Source: Streptomyces sp. TRM49041 (GTDB lineage Bacteria; Actinomycetota; Actinomycetes; Streptomycetales; Streptomycetaceae). From it: 64,000 bases of DNA. The position numbers were made by a program, and so were the translations under genes. Each line of letters opens with the position of its first letter. Within the stretch, counting starts at the first letter, position 1. Shown here in pieces: positions 27,900 to 36,965 of the stretch. The DNA lies in assembly GCF_008271805.1 (NCBI RefSeq), contig NZ_VSRY01000167.1:88497-152496 (forward strand), read 5' to 3'. The notes under the pieces were generated by a model, which ran no database searches, had not been told where the DNA came from, and worked only from the letters and a program-made list of their open reading frames with translations.

Positions 27900-29233
27900 G
27901 CCGCGCAAGGACCTCGTACCGGAGGACGGCCGCCTGCACGGCGGTCGCCACTCTCCTCCTGACGGGCTGTGAGTTCAACGGCCTGTACGACGTGGAGCTG
28001 CCCGGCGGCGCGGCCGCCGACGGCGCCGCGTACCACGTGACGGTGCACTTCAGGGACGTACTCGACCTCGTACCGCAGTCGACGGTGAAGGTGAACAACG
28101 TGACCGTCGGCGCCGTCGAGAAGGTCGAGCTGGACGGCTGGCACGCGCGCGTACGGCTGCGGATCTCCGACGACGTGAAGCTGCCCGCCAACGCGGTCGC
28201 CGGTCTGCGGCAGACCAGCATGCTCGGTGAGAAGTACGTGGCGCTTGAGCTGCCGACGGACGTGGCGCCGGCCGGGCGGCTCACCGAGGGGGCGGTGATC
28301 CCGCTCGCCCGCAGCGGCCGCAACCCGGAGATCGAGGAGGTCCTCTCGGCGCTGTCGGCGCTGCTCAACGGCGGCGGCGTGGCCCAGCTGAAGACCATCA
28401 CGGTCGAGCTGAACAAGGCGCTGGCGGGCCGCGAGAACCGGGTCAAGTCCCTGCTCTCCGAGCTCGACACGTTCATCGGCGGCCTCGACCGGCAGCGTGC
28501 CGACATCGTGCGCGCGCTGGAGGGCGTCGACAAGCTGTCCGCCACGCTCAGCCGCGAGAAGGACACCATCGGCAAGGCCGTCGACACCATGCCGGCGGCG
28601 CTGAAGGTGCTGGCCGACCAGCGGAAGAAGCTCACGGCGATGCTCACCTCGCTGTCGGAGCTGGGCAGCACCGGAACCCGCGTGATCAACGCCTCGCGCG
28701 ACGACGTGATCGCCAACCTGCGCAGCCTCCAGCCGATCCTGGAGCAGCTGAACAAGGCGGGCGACGACCTCCCCAACGCGCTGGAGCTGCTCACCACCTA
28801 CCCGTTCCCGCGCAATGTCACGGACGCCATCAAGGGCGACTATGTGAACCTCAAGGTCACCGCGGATCTGGACTTCGACAGCATCTACGGCAACCTGCTG
28901 GGCGACCCGCCCGCGAAGCCGCCGAAGCTGCCGACCCCGCCGGTCCCGTCCGTCCCGCCCGTCCCGGGTCTCCCGTCCACGCCGTCGGCCCCGTCCGTCC
29001 CGCCGATCCCGGGCGCCTCGGAGCCGCCGGGGGTGCCGGGGGTGCCGGGCGGCGGACCGGCGCCGTCGGAGTCGCCGAAGCTGTGCCCGCCGCTGTGCGA
29101 CGGCACGCAGGCGTCGTACGAGGGCTGGGCCGGAGGCACGGCCGGCAGCCGGACCGGGGGCGGCGCCGACCGGAACCGGCAGGGGATCGACATCTCGCTG
29201 GCGGAACTGCTGCTGAAGGGACTGGGGTTGTGA
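27896..29233 (+). CDS. mceE: MCE-family lipoprotein E
   Basis: Encodes 445 residues. The lipobox LLTGC places the lipidated cysteine at residue 25, as is usual for the fifth MCE protein. The MCE domain follows (about 45-125: VKVNNVTVGAVEKVELD, RQTSMLGEKYVALEL), then a helical region to ~320. The C-terminal ~110 residues consist of Pro-rich repeats (PTPPVPSVPPVPGLPSTP) and a CPPLC motif. ATG 27896 overlaps the mceD stop. Confidence 0.92.
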   Translation: MSRARTSYRRTAACTAVATLLLTGCEFNGLYDVELPGGAAADGAAYHVTVHFRDVLDLVPQSTVKVNNVTVGAVEKVELDGWHARVRLRISDDVKLPANAVAGLRQTSMLGEKYVALELPTDVAPAGRLTEGAVIPLARSGRNPEIEEVLSALSALLNGGGVAQLKTITVELNKALAGRENRVKSLLSELDTFIGGLDRQRADIVRALEGVDKLSATLSREKDTIGKAVDTMPAALKVLADQRKKLTAMLTSLSELGSTGTRVINASRDDVIANLRSLQPILEQLNKAGDDLPNALELLTTYPFPRNVTDAIKGDYVNLKVTADLDFDSIYGNLLGDPPAKPPKLPTPPVPSVPPVPGLPSTPSAPSVPPIPGASEPPGVPGVPGGGPAPSESPKLCPPLCDGTQASYEGWAGGTAGSRTGGGADRNRQGIDISLAELLLKGLGL

Positions 29234-30429
29234 TCACCCGCACGGTCAAGGCCCAGCTGGTCGCCTTCGCCACCGTCACGGCGGTCGGCGTGTCGTACGT
29301 CGCCGCCCAGTACACCGGGCTCGTCGACCGGGTCCTGGACCGCGGCTACACGGTCCGGGCCGAGTTCGGCGACTCCGGCGGCATCTACTCGGGCGCGGAG
29401 GTCACATACCGGGGCGTGCCGGTCGGCCGCGTCGGGGAGCTGCGCCTCTCCGGCGCCAAGGGCGTGTCCGTCGAGCTCCGGCTGGAGGACGGCCCGCGCA
29501 TCCCGGCCGACACGGTCGCGGTGGTGGCCAACCGCTCGGCGGTCGGCGAGCAGTACGTGGACCTTCAGCCGCGTACCCGGAGCGGTCCGTACCTGCGTGA
29601 CGGCCAGACCATCCCGCGCGGCAGCACCCGGGCCCCGGTGCCGACGACGGAGCTGATCCTCAGCATGGACCGACTGGTGAAGTCGGTGGACCGGGACGAC
29701 CTGACGGTCACGGTGGACGAGCTGGGCGCCGCCTTCGCCGGTACGGGCCCGCACCTGAGCCGGCTGGTGGACTCGGGCAACGCCCTGATCGCGTCGGCGA
29801 CGGACGCGCTGCCGCAGACAGTGGCGCTGATCGAGGACTCGAAGACCGTCTTGAAGACCCAGACGGACCAGGGCTCCGCGATCAAGTCCTTCTCGCGCGA
29901 CCTGGCGGACCTCACCGCCCGGTTGAAGGCGAGCGACGGCGACCTGCGCGCCCTGCTGAAGAACGGCACGTCGGCCTCGCGGGAGCTGAACACCCTCTTC
30001 GAGAACAACGAGCCGCACCTCCCGGTGCTGCTCGGCAATCTGATCAGCGGCGGTCAGATCACCGTCGCCCGGCTGCCCGGGGTCGAGCAGACGCTGGTCA
30101 CCTTCCCGGTGGTCGTCGCGGGCAGCTACACCGTGATCCCCGGGGACGGCACGACCCACTTCGGCATGGTCGTGAACTCCGACGACCCGCCGGCCTGCCG
30201 CCAGGGCTACGGCACCCAGCGGCGCGACCCCGCGGACACCTCGGACCGCCCGGCCAACACCGGCGCCCGCTGCACTGCACCGCGCGGCGGCGAGACGTCG
30301 GTCCGCGGCGCCCAGAACGTCCCGGGCGCAGGCCCGGTCAAGCCCGTCCGGATCGGTTCGACCGGCGGAGAACAGACCGTGTTCGGAAAGGACTCGTGGC
30401 AATGGCTGCTCGTTGGCCCCATGGCATAG
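29230..30429 (+). CDS. mceF: MCE-family protein F
   Basis: Encodes 399 residues: membrane anchor (about 8-25), MCE domain (about 35-115: GAEVTYRGVPVGRVGELRLS, NRSAVGEQYVDLQP) and a helical region. The C-terminal domain has two cysteines (PPACRQGYG, GARCTAPRG). GTG 29230 overlaps the mceE stop. The 3' end overlaps the following Mce-associated gene by ~28 bp. Confidence 0.92.
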   Translation: MITRTVKAQLVAFATVTAVGVSYVAAQYTGLVDRVLDRGYTVRAEFGDSGGIYSGAEVTYRGVPVGRVGELRLSGAKGVSVELRLEDGPRIPADTVAVVANRSAVGEQYVDLQPRTRSGPYLRDGQTIPRGSTRAPVPTTELILSMDRLVKSVDRDDLTVTVDELGAAFAGTGPHLSRLVDSGNALIASATDALPQTVALIEDSKTVLKTQTDQGSAIKSFSRDLADLTARLKASDGDLRALLKNGTSASRELNTLFENNEPHLPVLLGNLISGGQITVARLPGVEQTLVTFPVVVAGSYTVIPGDGTTHFGMVVNSDDPPACRQGYGTQRRDPADTSDRPANTGARCTAPRGGETSVRGAQNVPGAGPVKPVRIGSTGGEQTVFGKDSWQWLLVGPMA

Positions 30430-30986
30430 GCGTGGGCATAGGCAGAGGCAAGAGCGCAGGCGAGAGCGAGAGCAAGGGCGCGGGCGCGAGTGCCGTCGAA
30501 GGACCCGGACGGGGGAGGGCGCTCCGCATCGCGCTCGGGCTCGTGGCGGCGACGCTGGCGGCCACGACCGGCTGGCTGGGCACGGAGCGGTACGAGCGCG
30601 CCGAGGAGGCGGGCCGCGACCAGGACATCCTGGCGGCGGCCCGCCAGTCGGCGCTCAACTTCACCTCGCTCGACTACCGGCACTACGACCGGGACAGCAA
30701 GAACGTGCTGAGCGGCGCGACCGGCGAGTTCGCCGAGCAGTTCTCGGCGCAGACCGCGGAGCTGACGAAGCTCGTGGCCACCAACAAGTCGGTCTCCGAG
30801 GGCCAGGTCCTGGAGGCGGGCATCGTCGAGTCCGACGAGCGCACGGCCCGCGTCCTGGTGGTCGCCGACAGCAAGGTCACCAACCTGTCGGCCCCGCAGG
30901 GCACGTCCCGCAACTACCGGCTGCAGCTGGACCTGGTGTACGAGGGCGGGCGCTGGCTGACGTCGAACGTCGAGTTCGTCGGCTGA
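30402..30986 (+). CDS. Mce-associated membrane protein 1
   Basis: Encodes 194 residues: a low-complexity Gly/Ser/Lys-rich cytoplasmic N-terminus (about 8-40), one transmembrane helix (about 42-60) and a small globular domain outside (YDRDSKNVLSGATGEF ... YEGGRWLTSNVEFVG) of the Mce-associated type. It lies at the end of the mce operon and overlaps mceF. ATG 30402 is chosen because AAGGA is 9 nt upstream; GTG 30396 is in frame but too close. Such proteins are thought to stabilise Mce complexes. Confidence 0.83.
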   Translation: MAARWPHGIGVGIGRGKSAGESESKGAGASAVEGPGRGRALRIALGLVAATLAATTGWLGTERYERAEEAGRDQDILAAARQSALNFTSLDYRHYDRDSKNVLSGATGEFAEQFSAQTAELTKLVATNKSVSEGQVLEAGIVESDERTARVLVVADSKVTNLSAPQGTSRNYRLQLDLVYEGGRWLTSNVEFVG

Positions 30987-30996
30987 CCGCCCTCCC

Positions 30997-31024
30997 GTAC
31001 CGAGTACCGAGTACCGAGTACCGA
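30997..31024. repeat. Four tandem 7-bp repeats GTACCGA
   Basis: Four perfect copies of GTACCGA (28 bp) lie in the gap between the two Mce-associated genes, ending 2 bp before the AAGGAG ribosome site of the second gene. Confidence 0.95.
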
Positions 31025-31037
31025 GCAAGGAGCACAC

Positions 31038-31736
31038 GTGCCGAAGCCGATGAGCGTGGCAGCGGCCGCCCGAGCGGCGGCGAAACGAGCCGAGAGAGCA
31101 CGCGTCACGGACACGCGGGACGCGCGGGAGGCCCAGCAGGAGGCACCGGAGGCCCAGGAGGCGCCGCGACGCACCCCGAGGTGGAAGCGCCCGACCACGA
31201 AGGACCCGGGCAGGAATGCAGTACGCCGCCCCCGCCCCCGGCTCCTCACCGCGGCGCTGGCCGCCCTGGTGACGGCGGGCCTGGCCGCGACCACCGTCCT
31301 TGGCCTGGAGTACCGCGACGCGCGGCGCACGGACGAGGCGCGTACGGCGGCGACGGCGGCGGCACGGAAGGCGGCACCGGTCATCCTGTCGTACGACTAC
31401 CGTCGTCTGGACCGGGACTTCGCGGCGGCCCGCGGCCATCTGACGGCGCCGTTCCTCGACGAGTACACGAAGACGACGAAGACGGTCGTGGCGCCGACCG
31501 CCGAGAAGTACCAGGGCGTGGTGAAGGCCACGGTGGCGAAGCCCGCGGCCGGCGACACGACCCCGGCGGTCTCGGTCGTGCGGGCGTCGCCGGACCGGGC
31601 GGTGGTGCTGCTCTTCATGAACCAGGTCACCACCAGCACCCAGGTGTCCGTCCCGCGCGTCGACCTGAACCGGGTCCGGATGACCCTGGTCCGTACCGAC
31701 AAGGGGTGGAAGGTCGGCGCGGTCGACGCGCTGTGA
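31038..31736 (+). CDS. Mce-associated membrane protein 2
   Basis: Encodes 232 residues: a charged Ala/Arg/Glu-rich cytoplasmic N-terminus (about 1-65), one membrane helix (about 70-90) and an extracytoplasmic domain (YDYRRLDRDFAAARGHLTAP ... TLVRTDKGWKVGAVDAL) homologous in layout to the preceding gene. GTG 31038 has AAGGAG upstream. It is the last gene of the mce operon. Confidence 0.83.
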   Translation: MPKPMSVAAAARAAAKRAERARVTDTRDAREAQQEAPEAQEAPRRTPRWKRPTTKDPGRNAVRRPRPRLLTAALAALVTAGLAATTVLGLEYRDARRTDEARTAATAAARKAAPVILSYDYRRLDRDFAAARGHLTAPFLDEYTKTTKTVVAPTAEKYQGVVKATVAKPAAGDTTPAVSVVRASPDRAVVLLFMNQVTTSTQVSVPRVDLNRVRMTLVRTDKGWKVGAVDAL

Positions 31737-31893
31737 CGGACGGCCTCAAGGCGCGGTCAGGGCGTGACGGACGGCCGGTGGCGAGCGCCAGAGCCCCGGC
31801 GCCCCTGTGACTCTCGCAACATGCAGAACATGATCAATATGAAGATATTCTCTGGTCCTGCAGAGCAATGCGACAGAGGAAGCAGCCCACTCG

Positions 31894-32709
31894 ATGAGCC
31901 AGTCGTCCGATCCCCACCCCGCGGTCGGCTCCGGCACACCCGGGCTGCTGCGCACCTGGCGAGCGCAGGCCGGGCGGCGGCTGGGCCTCGGCAAGGCTCT
32001 CACGCAGGCCGATGCGGCCAAGCGGATGGGCGTCAGCGAGCGGTGGTACCGCGACATGGAGCGCGGCGCCGAAGTGCGGCTGACCCCACAGCTCCTGGAG
32101 CGTCTGAGCGAGGTGCTGGTCCTGGACCAGGACGAGCAGATGGCGCTCCGCCACATCGCCTTCGGCAGCGCGTCCTCGGGATTCGAGGACGACCTGTCGG
32201 GCTTCGAGTCGCTGCGTGAGCTCCTGGAGCTCCAGCTTCCGCACCCCGCCTATCTGAGCGACTCTCAGTGGGACATCGTCGGCGCCAACGAGACCATGGC
32301 CGAGTGGTTCCCCTGGGTACGGCAGCCGGGGGCGAACCTCCTGCGCTGGGTGCTGACCACCGATCAGGCGCGGGAGCAGCTGCTCGACTGGGTGGAGCAC
32401 GCCAAGCAGTACCTGTCCCTGCTCCGGTTCGCCCAGGCCCGCAACCCGCGGAACCACACCCTGGCCCGGCTCGCCGACGAGGTGTTGAGCGACCCCGACT
32501 GCCGGCGGCTGCACGACGAGGACCCGAAGGTCGTCGCCTACCGTGACGGCCACCATTTCCGCCTGCGGCTGCCGCGGTTCGGCGACGAGGTGCTCCAGGT
32601 CGTCTCGCGGGTGCTGATCCCTTCGTACCGGCAGGACTCGCGCTTCGTCGTCATCACCCGCACCGACGGGGGCAGCCCGCGCGGGGGCAGCCCGCGCGGG
32701 GGCCTGTAG
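31894..32709 (+). CDS. XRE-family regulator with MmyB-like ligand-binding domain
   Basis: Encodes 271 residues: a helix-turn-helix (about 18-85, LTQADAAKRMGVSERWYRDM) and an MmyB-like PAS-type domain (about 115-260: DIVGANETMAEWFPW, RNPRNHTLARLADEVLSDPD, PRFGDEVLQVVSRVLIP). Regulators of this kind bind small, often fatty-acid-like ligands. The 157-bp gap before it holds an AT-rich promoter-like stretch (31821-31856). The 3' end contains two copies of GGGGGCAGCCCGCGC, giving the repeated peptide GGSPRGGSPRGG, which can also fold as a terminator hairpin. It is convergent with the LysE gene. Confidence 0.87.
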   Translation: MSQSSDPHPAVGSGTPGLLRTWRAQAGRRLGLGKALTQADAAKRMGVSERWYRDMERGAEVRLTPQLLERLSEVLVLDQDEQMALRHIAFGSASSGFEDDLSGFESLRELLELQLPHPAYLSDSQWDIVGANETMAEWFPWVRQPGANLLRWVLTTDQAREQLLDWVEHAKQYLSLLRFAQARNPRNHTLARLADEVLSDPDCRRLHDEDPKVVAYRDGHHFRLRLPRFGDEVLQVVSRVLIPSYRQDSRFVVITRTDGGSPRGGSPRGGL

Positions 32710-32711
32710 GG

Positions 32712-33362
32712 CTACTGGCCCGAGAGGGCGAGCAGCAGTCCGAAGCCGACGAGCGCGGTACCGGTGGCACGGTCCATGCCGAGCTGCACCTTCGCCCGCT
32801 GGAGCCATCGGCGGGCCAGGACGGTCCCGTAGATGAGCAGCGTGAACCAGACCACGCCCAACAGCACATGGATGAACGACAGCGCGAGGCCCATCCCCAG
32901 GGGTGACGCGCCGTCCGGGATGAACTGAGGCAGCATCGCGACGTAGAAGACGCCGACCTTGGGGTTGAGCAGGTTGGTGGTCATTCCCCGGCGCCAGGCG
33001 CGCACCGGGGGCTCGGCGGCCGCGGCGCTGGACCACGCACCGTCCTGCGCGGCGCCGTCGGCCCGGTCGCGGCGGAAGGTCTTCCACACCATGGTGGCGC
33101 CCATCCACACCAGGTAGGCCGCACCGGCGAGACGCAGGACGGTGTAGGCCGTGGGCGACGTGGTCACCAGCACCGAGATGCCCAGTGCGGCGGCGACACC
33201 CCAGGAGGCGGCGCCCGTGCTGATGCCGAGGACGGTGGCGAAGGCGTGGCGTCTGCCCTGGACCACGGAGGCGCGCAGCACCAGCGCGGTGTCCGGCCCC
33301 GGGGCCACCATCAGCATCGTCGCCACGATCAGGAAAGAGCCTATGGCGGAGAGCGTGTTCAC
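32712..33362 (-). CDS. LysE-family exporter, copy 2
   Basis: Encodes 216 residues with about six membrane helices. The family motif VAPGPDTALVLRASVVQGRR lies near residues 19-38, and MTTNLLNPKVGVFYVAMLPQ at about 128-147. A loop at about 95-120 is Asp/Ala-rich. GTG 33362 overlaps the ferredoxin reductase stop (GTGA), so it is the last gene of the four-gene oxygenase operon. Export of the operon's product, or of a toxic N-oxygenated intermediate, is the natural guess. Confidence 0.88.
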   Translation of the reverse strand: MNTLSAIGSFLIVATMLMVAPGPDTALVLRASVVQGRRHAFATVLGISTGAASWGVAAALGISVLVTTSPTAYTVLRLAGAAYLVWMGATMVWKTFRRDRADGAAQDGAWSSAAAAEPPVRAWRRGMTTNLLNPKVGVFYVAMLPQFIPDGASPLGMGLALSFIHVLLGVVWFTLLIYGTVLARRWLQRAKVQLGMDRATGTALVGFGLLLALSGQ

Positions 33363-34342
33363 AGGTCCAGTACGAGCTTTCCGGACCGGGAGCGGCCCAC
33401 GCAGATCATCATCGTGTCACCGGCCTCCCGCTCCTCGTCGGTGAGCAGGGTGTCACGGTGGAGGGGCGTCCCCTCCAGAACCGTCGTCTCGCACGTGCCG
33501 CAGTAGCCCTCCTCGCAGGAGGAGGGGATACCGGGCACGGCCTCGCGCACCACCGAGAGGACGCTCCGGTCCGGGGGAACCGTCAGAGAGCATCCGGTAC
33601 GGCGCAGCTCGACCACGAACGTCTCGGTGTCCCCGGCCTCCTCTCCCGCGGCGGGGGACTCCTCCGCGGCGCCGAAGCGCTCGAGGTGCAGCGCGCCTTC
33701 GGGCAGCCACCGGTCGCAGCGGTCCTCCACCGCCCTCAGCAGCCCCTCCGGCCCACAGCAGTAGACGGCGGCGCCGGCGGGCAGCCCCTGGAGTGCCTCG
33801 TCCAGGTCGGGAAGCCCCAGCCTGTCCTCGGGTATGAGGGTCGCCCGGCCACGGGACATCTCCTGGATCTCGTCCTGGTAGGCCATGGTGGCCAGGGAGC
33901 GCCCGCCGTAGAGCAGGGACCAGGTCGGGGAGTCCTCGCGTGCGGCGACCTCACGGACCATCGGGAGGATCGGCGTGATGCCGACACCGCCCGCGATGAA
34001 CACGTAGTGGTCCGCGTCGACGAGGGCGAAGCGGTTACGCGGTCCGGTGATCCGCAGGGTGGTGCCGACGAGCGGGGTGGAGTGGATCTCCGCCGAGCCG
34101 CCCCGGCCGTGCGGCTCGCGCAGCACCCCGATGCGGTACCGGGAGCGATCCCGCGGGTCACCGCAGAGCGAGTACTGGCGTATCAGACCCGAGGGGAGGG
34201 TCACGTCGATGTGCGCGCCCGGCTCCCACTCGGGAAGGTCCTTGCCGTGGGGATCGACGAGGACCAGCCCCAGGACGCCTTCCGCCTCCCAGACGGCCTG
34301 GTGTACCAGTACGTCGCGTGACTGCTGTCGTGGGTGGCTCAT
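33359..34342 (-). CDS. PDR/VanB-family oxidoreductase (flavin reductase plus 2Fe-2S ferredoxin)
   Basis: Encodes 327 residues: an FMN-binding domain (about 1-105, IRQYSLCGDPRDRSRYRIGV), an NAD-binding domain (about 108-225, YVFIAGGVGITPILPMVREV, YCCGPEGLL) and a C-terminal plant-type 2Fe-2S domain with the ligands in CEEGYCGTCETTV and MMICVGRS. Such phthalate-dioxygenase-reductase-type enzymes feed electrons from NAD(P)H to an oxygenase, here most likely the diiron enzyme encoded at 34874. ATG 34342 overlaps the GNAT stop. Confidence 0.92.
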   Translation of the reverse strand: MSHPRQQSRDVLVHQAVWEAEGVLGLVLVDPHGKDLPEWEPGAHIDVTLPSGLIRQYSLCGDPRDRSRYRIGVLREPHGRGGSAEIHSTPLVGTTLRITGPRNRFALVDADHYVFIAGGVGITPILPMVREVAAREDSPTWSLLYGGRSLATMAYQDEIQEMSRGRATLIPEDRLGLPDLDEALQGLPAGAAVYCCGPEGLLRAVEDRCDRWLPEGALHLERFGAAEESPAAGEEAGDTETFVVELRRTGCSLTVPPDRSVLSVVREAVPGIPSSCEEGYCGTCETTVLEGTPLHRDTLLTDEEREAGDTMMICVGRSRSGKLVLDL

Positions 34343-34833
34343 GGTCGGCTCAGCTCCGCGGTCCGGTGCCGGTGCAGCGGCAGGCTGTAGAGGCGCTCGG
34401 GGCCTTGGCCGGCCTGGTCGGGGCCGCGCAGCCAGCCCTCGGCCTCGAAGAGGCTGACGGCCTCGCGGCAGACGGGCCGGACCGCCAGGAAGATCTCCTC
34501 GTGTCCCGCCTCCGCGGCGCCGCGCACGGCCGCCCGCAGCAGCTCCCGGCCGACGCCCCGGCCACGCCGGTCGGGCCGTACACACAGGGTGGTGAGCCGG
34601 GGGCCCTTCGAGCCCTTCCCGTGGTGCGGGACGAGGGCCGCCGAGCCGACCACCTCGCCGCCCTCCTCCGCGACCAGATACACGGCGCCGGTACCGGTGG
34701 GCTCCCCGAACACCATCACCTCGGCGTCGGCGCCGGTCGGGTCGGCGGGAATTCCATATTCGCACAGCGATGAGAAGAGGATACGGCGGACGGCCTCACC
34801 ATCCGCGGGGACGGCACGTCGAACATTTACCAC
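34339..34833 (-). CDS. GNAT-family N-acetyltransferase
   Basis: Encodes 164 residues with the acetyl-CoA loop VRPDRRGRGVGRELL (about 90-104) and the beta-bulge strand TTLCV before it. The substrate is unknown. GTG 34833 has AGGAGAG upstream. It sits between the diiron oxygenase gene (40 bp away) and the reductase gene (4-bp overlap), so it probably acylates the substrate or product of that oxygenase. Confidence 0.85.
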   Translation of the reverse strand: MVNVRRAVPADGEAVRRILFSSLCEYGIPADPTGADAEVMVFGEPTGTGAVYLVAEEGGEVVGSAALVPHHGKGSKGPRLTTLCVRPDRRGRGVGRELLRAAVRGAAEAGHEEIFLAVRPVCREAVSLFEAEGWLRGPDQAGQGPERLYSLPLHRHRTAELSRP

Positions 34834-34873
34834 GGTGCTCTCCTGAAATATGGCGAAGGAATGGGATGTCGGC

Positions 34874-35893
34874 TCAGACCTGGTCGATGAGCCCGGCGGC
34901 CAGGAATGCGTCCCGGGTGGCCGGATCGTCCAGCACACCCACTCCCCTGAAGTAATGGATGGTGGCCAGTGCGGCTTCCCTGATGGTCTCGGCCACGACC
35001 TCTCGCGGATACGACTCGTGCACGATCTGGTCGATCTCCGACGCGCGGAAACCGGATTCGTGGAGTCCGTAGCTCATGGCACGGTAGTCCGGCTCCAGGA
35101 ACGAGAAGATGAGCTCGGGAATCCAGGGACCGATGCGCCGCTGCTGGTCCCGGCTGAGGGCGGGCCAGACATACTCCAGCAGGCTGCTGAAATAGGCGTG
35201 GTGCTTGCCCTCGTCCTCCGCGTGGTCGGCGACCAGTTCGCGTACCGCCTTGGGCAGCCGTTCGTCACGGGGCAGATCGGCGAGCATGTTGGAGATCAAC
35301 GTCTCGCTCACCACGGCGAAGATCAGTTCGTCGATGCCCCGCAGGTCCGGGTCCATGTGCCGGTGGACCCGGTCGAGACGCTCGATGAACTGGGGCAGCT
35401 CGGGCATGTGAGCCGGCACCCCGGTCTGCCGCTCGACCTGCTTGAGCATGTCGTAGGTGAACTGCGCGTGCCACGCCTCGTCCGTGCTGATCTTGAAAGC
35501 GTCCTCCTTCATCCTCTCGGGAAGATGAAGGCCGGCCCGGCCACGGCTGATCTGGGAACTGATCGGGATGACCGCCACCTGTTCCAGATCAACGGTGAAG
35601 TGGAGGTAGTGGAACAGACGGTGCACGAGAATCCGCTCCACGCACTCCTGACCACGCTCGGCGACCAGTGGGTGCGTGGCCACCGGGACGAACTCCGGCG
35701 GAAAGTACAAGCAGTGCTCGCCGCCGCCTTCGAGGACGCGCTGGGGCTTGGCGCGTACGCTCGCCCGCTCCTCCCAGCGGCCGAAACGACTCCGGTAGGA
35801 ATCCGCTGCCACGGACTTCACACCCGTATGCAGCTGATTCTGTCCGTTCTGGTAGCGCACCATGTCGAGCCGCGCTGCATTGAAAAGGGGCAT
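34874..35893 (-). CDS. AurF-like diiron oxygenase (amine N-oxygenase family)
   Basis: Encodes 339 residues, all-helical. The diiron ligand pattern is clear: EAWHAQFTYDML (ExxH), a following Glu in SETLISNML, and HAEDEGKHHAYF (HxxxExxH). Members such as AurF oxidise aryl-amines to nitro groups; others act on other amines. ATG 35893 is preferred (GAGGA upstream); GTG 35959 would add 22 residues without a ribosome site. It is the first gene of a four-gene operon with acetyltransferase, reductase and exporter. The promoter region carries two palindromes at 36011-36068. Confidence 0.88.
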   Translation of the reverse strand: MPLFNAARLDMVRYQNGQNQLHTGVKSVAADSYRSRFGRWEERASVRAKPQRVLEGGGEHCLYFPPEFVPVATHPLVAERGQECVERILVHRLFHYLHFTVDLEQVAVIPISSQISRGRAGLHLPERMKEDAFKISTDEAWHAQFTYDMLKQVERQTGVPAHMPELPQFIERLDRVHRHMDPDLRGIDELIFAVVSETLISNMLADLPRDERLPKAVRELVADHAEDEGKHHAYFSSLLEYVWPALSRDQQRRIGPWIPELIFSFLEPDYRAMSYGLHESGFRASEIDQIVHESYPREVVAETIREAALATIHYFRGVGVLDDPATRDAFLAAGLIDQV

Positions 35894-36010
35894 GCCAGGA
35901 AAGTCCTCGAAAGGTGATGGGCGGGAATGGCTGCCGGTGGCGACAGAGTCACGCAGCACCGGTACCGGCCGTGCCGGATCGAGTATTGAGTTCAGCCATT
36001 TTCGTTGTCA

Positions 36011-36068
36011 ACCGGCAAAGAATTTCCGGTGACAGAGCGCTACAACAACCGGCAATTATTTGCCGGTT
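36011..36068. promoter_or_regulatory. Two related palindromes in a divergent promoter region
   Basis: 36047-36068 is AACCGGCAA-TTAT-TTGCCGGTT (9-bp perfect arms). 36011-36030 is an imperfect copy, ACCGGCAAAG/AATTTCCGGT. The centres are 37 bp apart. The region is AT-rich relative to its surroundings and lies between the oxygenase operon (leftwards) and the MOSC gene (rightwards). It looks like the operator of a dimeric repressor; no matching regulator gene is adjacent. Confidence 0.7.
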
Positions 36069-36149
36069 ACCCATGTCACTCGGTGCGGACGGGCAGTCGG
36101 GGTAACCTGCCCGGGACCGCATCGAGGGAACTTCGAAGAAGGAGTGCGT

Positions 36150-36965
36150 GTGGGGGGACGACTGGGTTCGGTCGCGCAGATTTGGCGCTACCCGGTGAAA
36201 TCCATGGGCGGAGAACGCCTGCGGGAAGCCACCGTGACGGACCGGGGGATCGCGGGCGACCGCGCCTGGGCGGTCCTGGACATCACCTCGGGGAAGATCC
36301 TTTCCGCCAAGAGGGAGGCCCGGCTGCTGCTGGCCTCGGCGCGCACCTGCCCGGCCGACGGAGTCCTGGTCGACCTGCCGGGACGGGGCGAGTTCCAGGC
36401 CGGGGACGCGGCCTTGGCCCGTCACCTGTCGGACTGGCTCGGTCGTGAGCTGCGCCTGATGGCCGCCGTCCCCGGGCAGCGGGCCACGTTCGAGAAGGGC
36501 GCCATCGACGGATCCGACGCCGTCAAGGAGATCTCCACGCAGCCGGGGATGCTGTTCGACACCAAGTCGCCGCTACACGTCCTGACCACGGCCGGCCTGC
36601 GTGCCGCCCGGAAGTTCCACCCGGACGGGGACTGGGACGTACGGCGTTTCCGCCCCAACGTACTGGTGGAAACGGAGGAGACGGGGGAGACGGCGGAGAC
36701 GGAGGAGACGGAGGAGACGGCGGATGACACCGGGCCCGAGCAGTCCTGGATCGGCTCGACGATTCGGCTGGACGGCACGACGGCATGGGTGCGCAAGGGC
36801 ACGGTCCGCTGTGTGATGACGTCGCACGAGCAGCCCGGGCTCCCGCGCGACCGCGACATCCACCGCACGCTGGTCCGCCACCACGCCAACACCCTGGGCG
36901 TGCTGGCCCACCCCGCCCCCGACAGCGCTCAGCTGCTGCTCGGCCGACCGGTCCGGACGACATGA
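36150..36965 (+). CDS. MOSC-domain molybdenum-cofactor protein (YcbX/mARC-like)
   Basis: Encodes 271 residues: an N-terminal MOSC beta-barrel (about 5-90, IWRYPVKSMGGERLREATV) and the MOSC domain (about 110-265) with FRPNVLVE and the candidate Mo-binding cysteine in GTVRCVMTSHEQPG. A low-complexity acidic run (ETGETAETEETEETADD) interrupts the domain at about 173-192. YcbX/mARC proteins reduce N-hydroxylated compounds, a chemistry opposite to the N-oxygenase encoded divergently. GTG 36150 has AAGGAG 5 nt upstream. It overlaps the ketosynthase gene by 4 bp. Confidence 0.85.
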   Translation: MGGRLGSVAQIWRYPVKSMGGERLREATVTDRGIAGDRAWAVLDITSGKILSAKREARLLLASARTCPADGVLVDLPGRGEFQAGDAALARHLSDWLGRELRLMAAVPGQRATFEKGAIDGSDAVKEISTQPGMLFDTKSPLHVLTTAGLRAARKFHPDGDWDVRRFRPNVLVETEETGETAETEETEETADDTGPEQSWIGSTIRLDGTTAWVRKGTVRCVMTSHEQPGLPRDRDIHRTLVRHHANTLGVLAHPAPDSAQLLLGRPVRTT

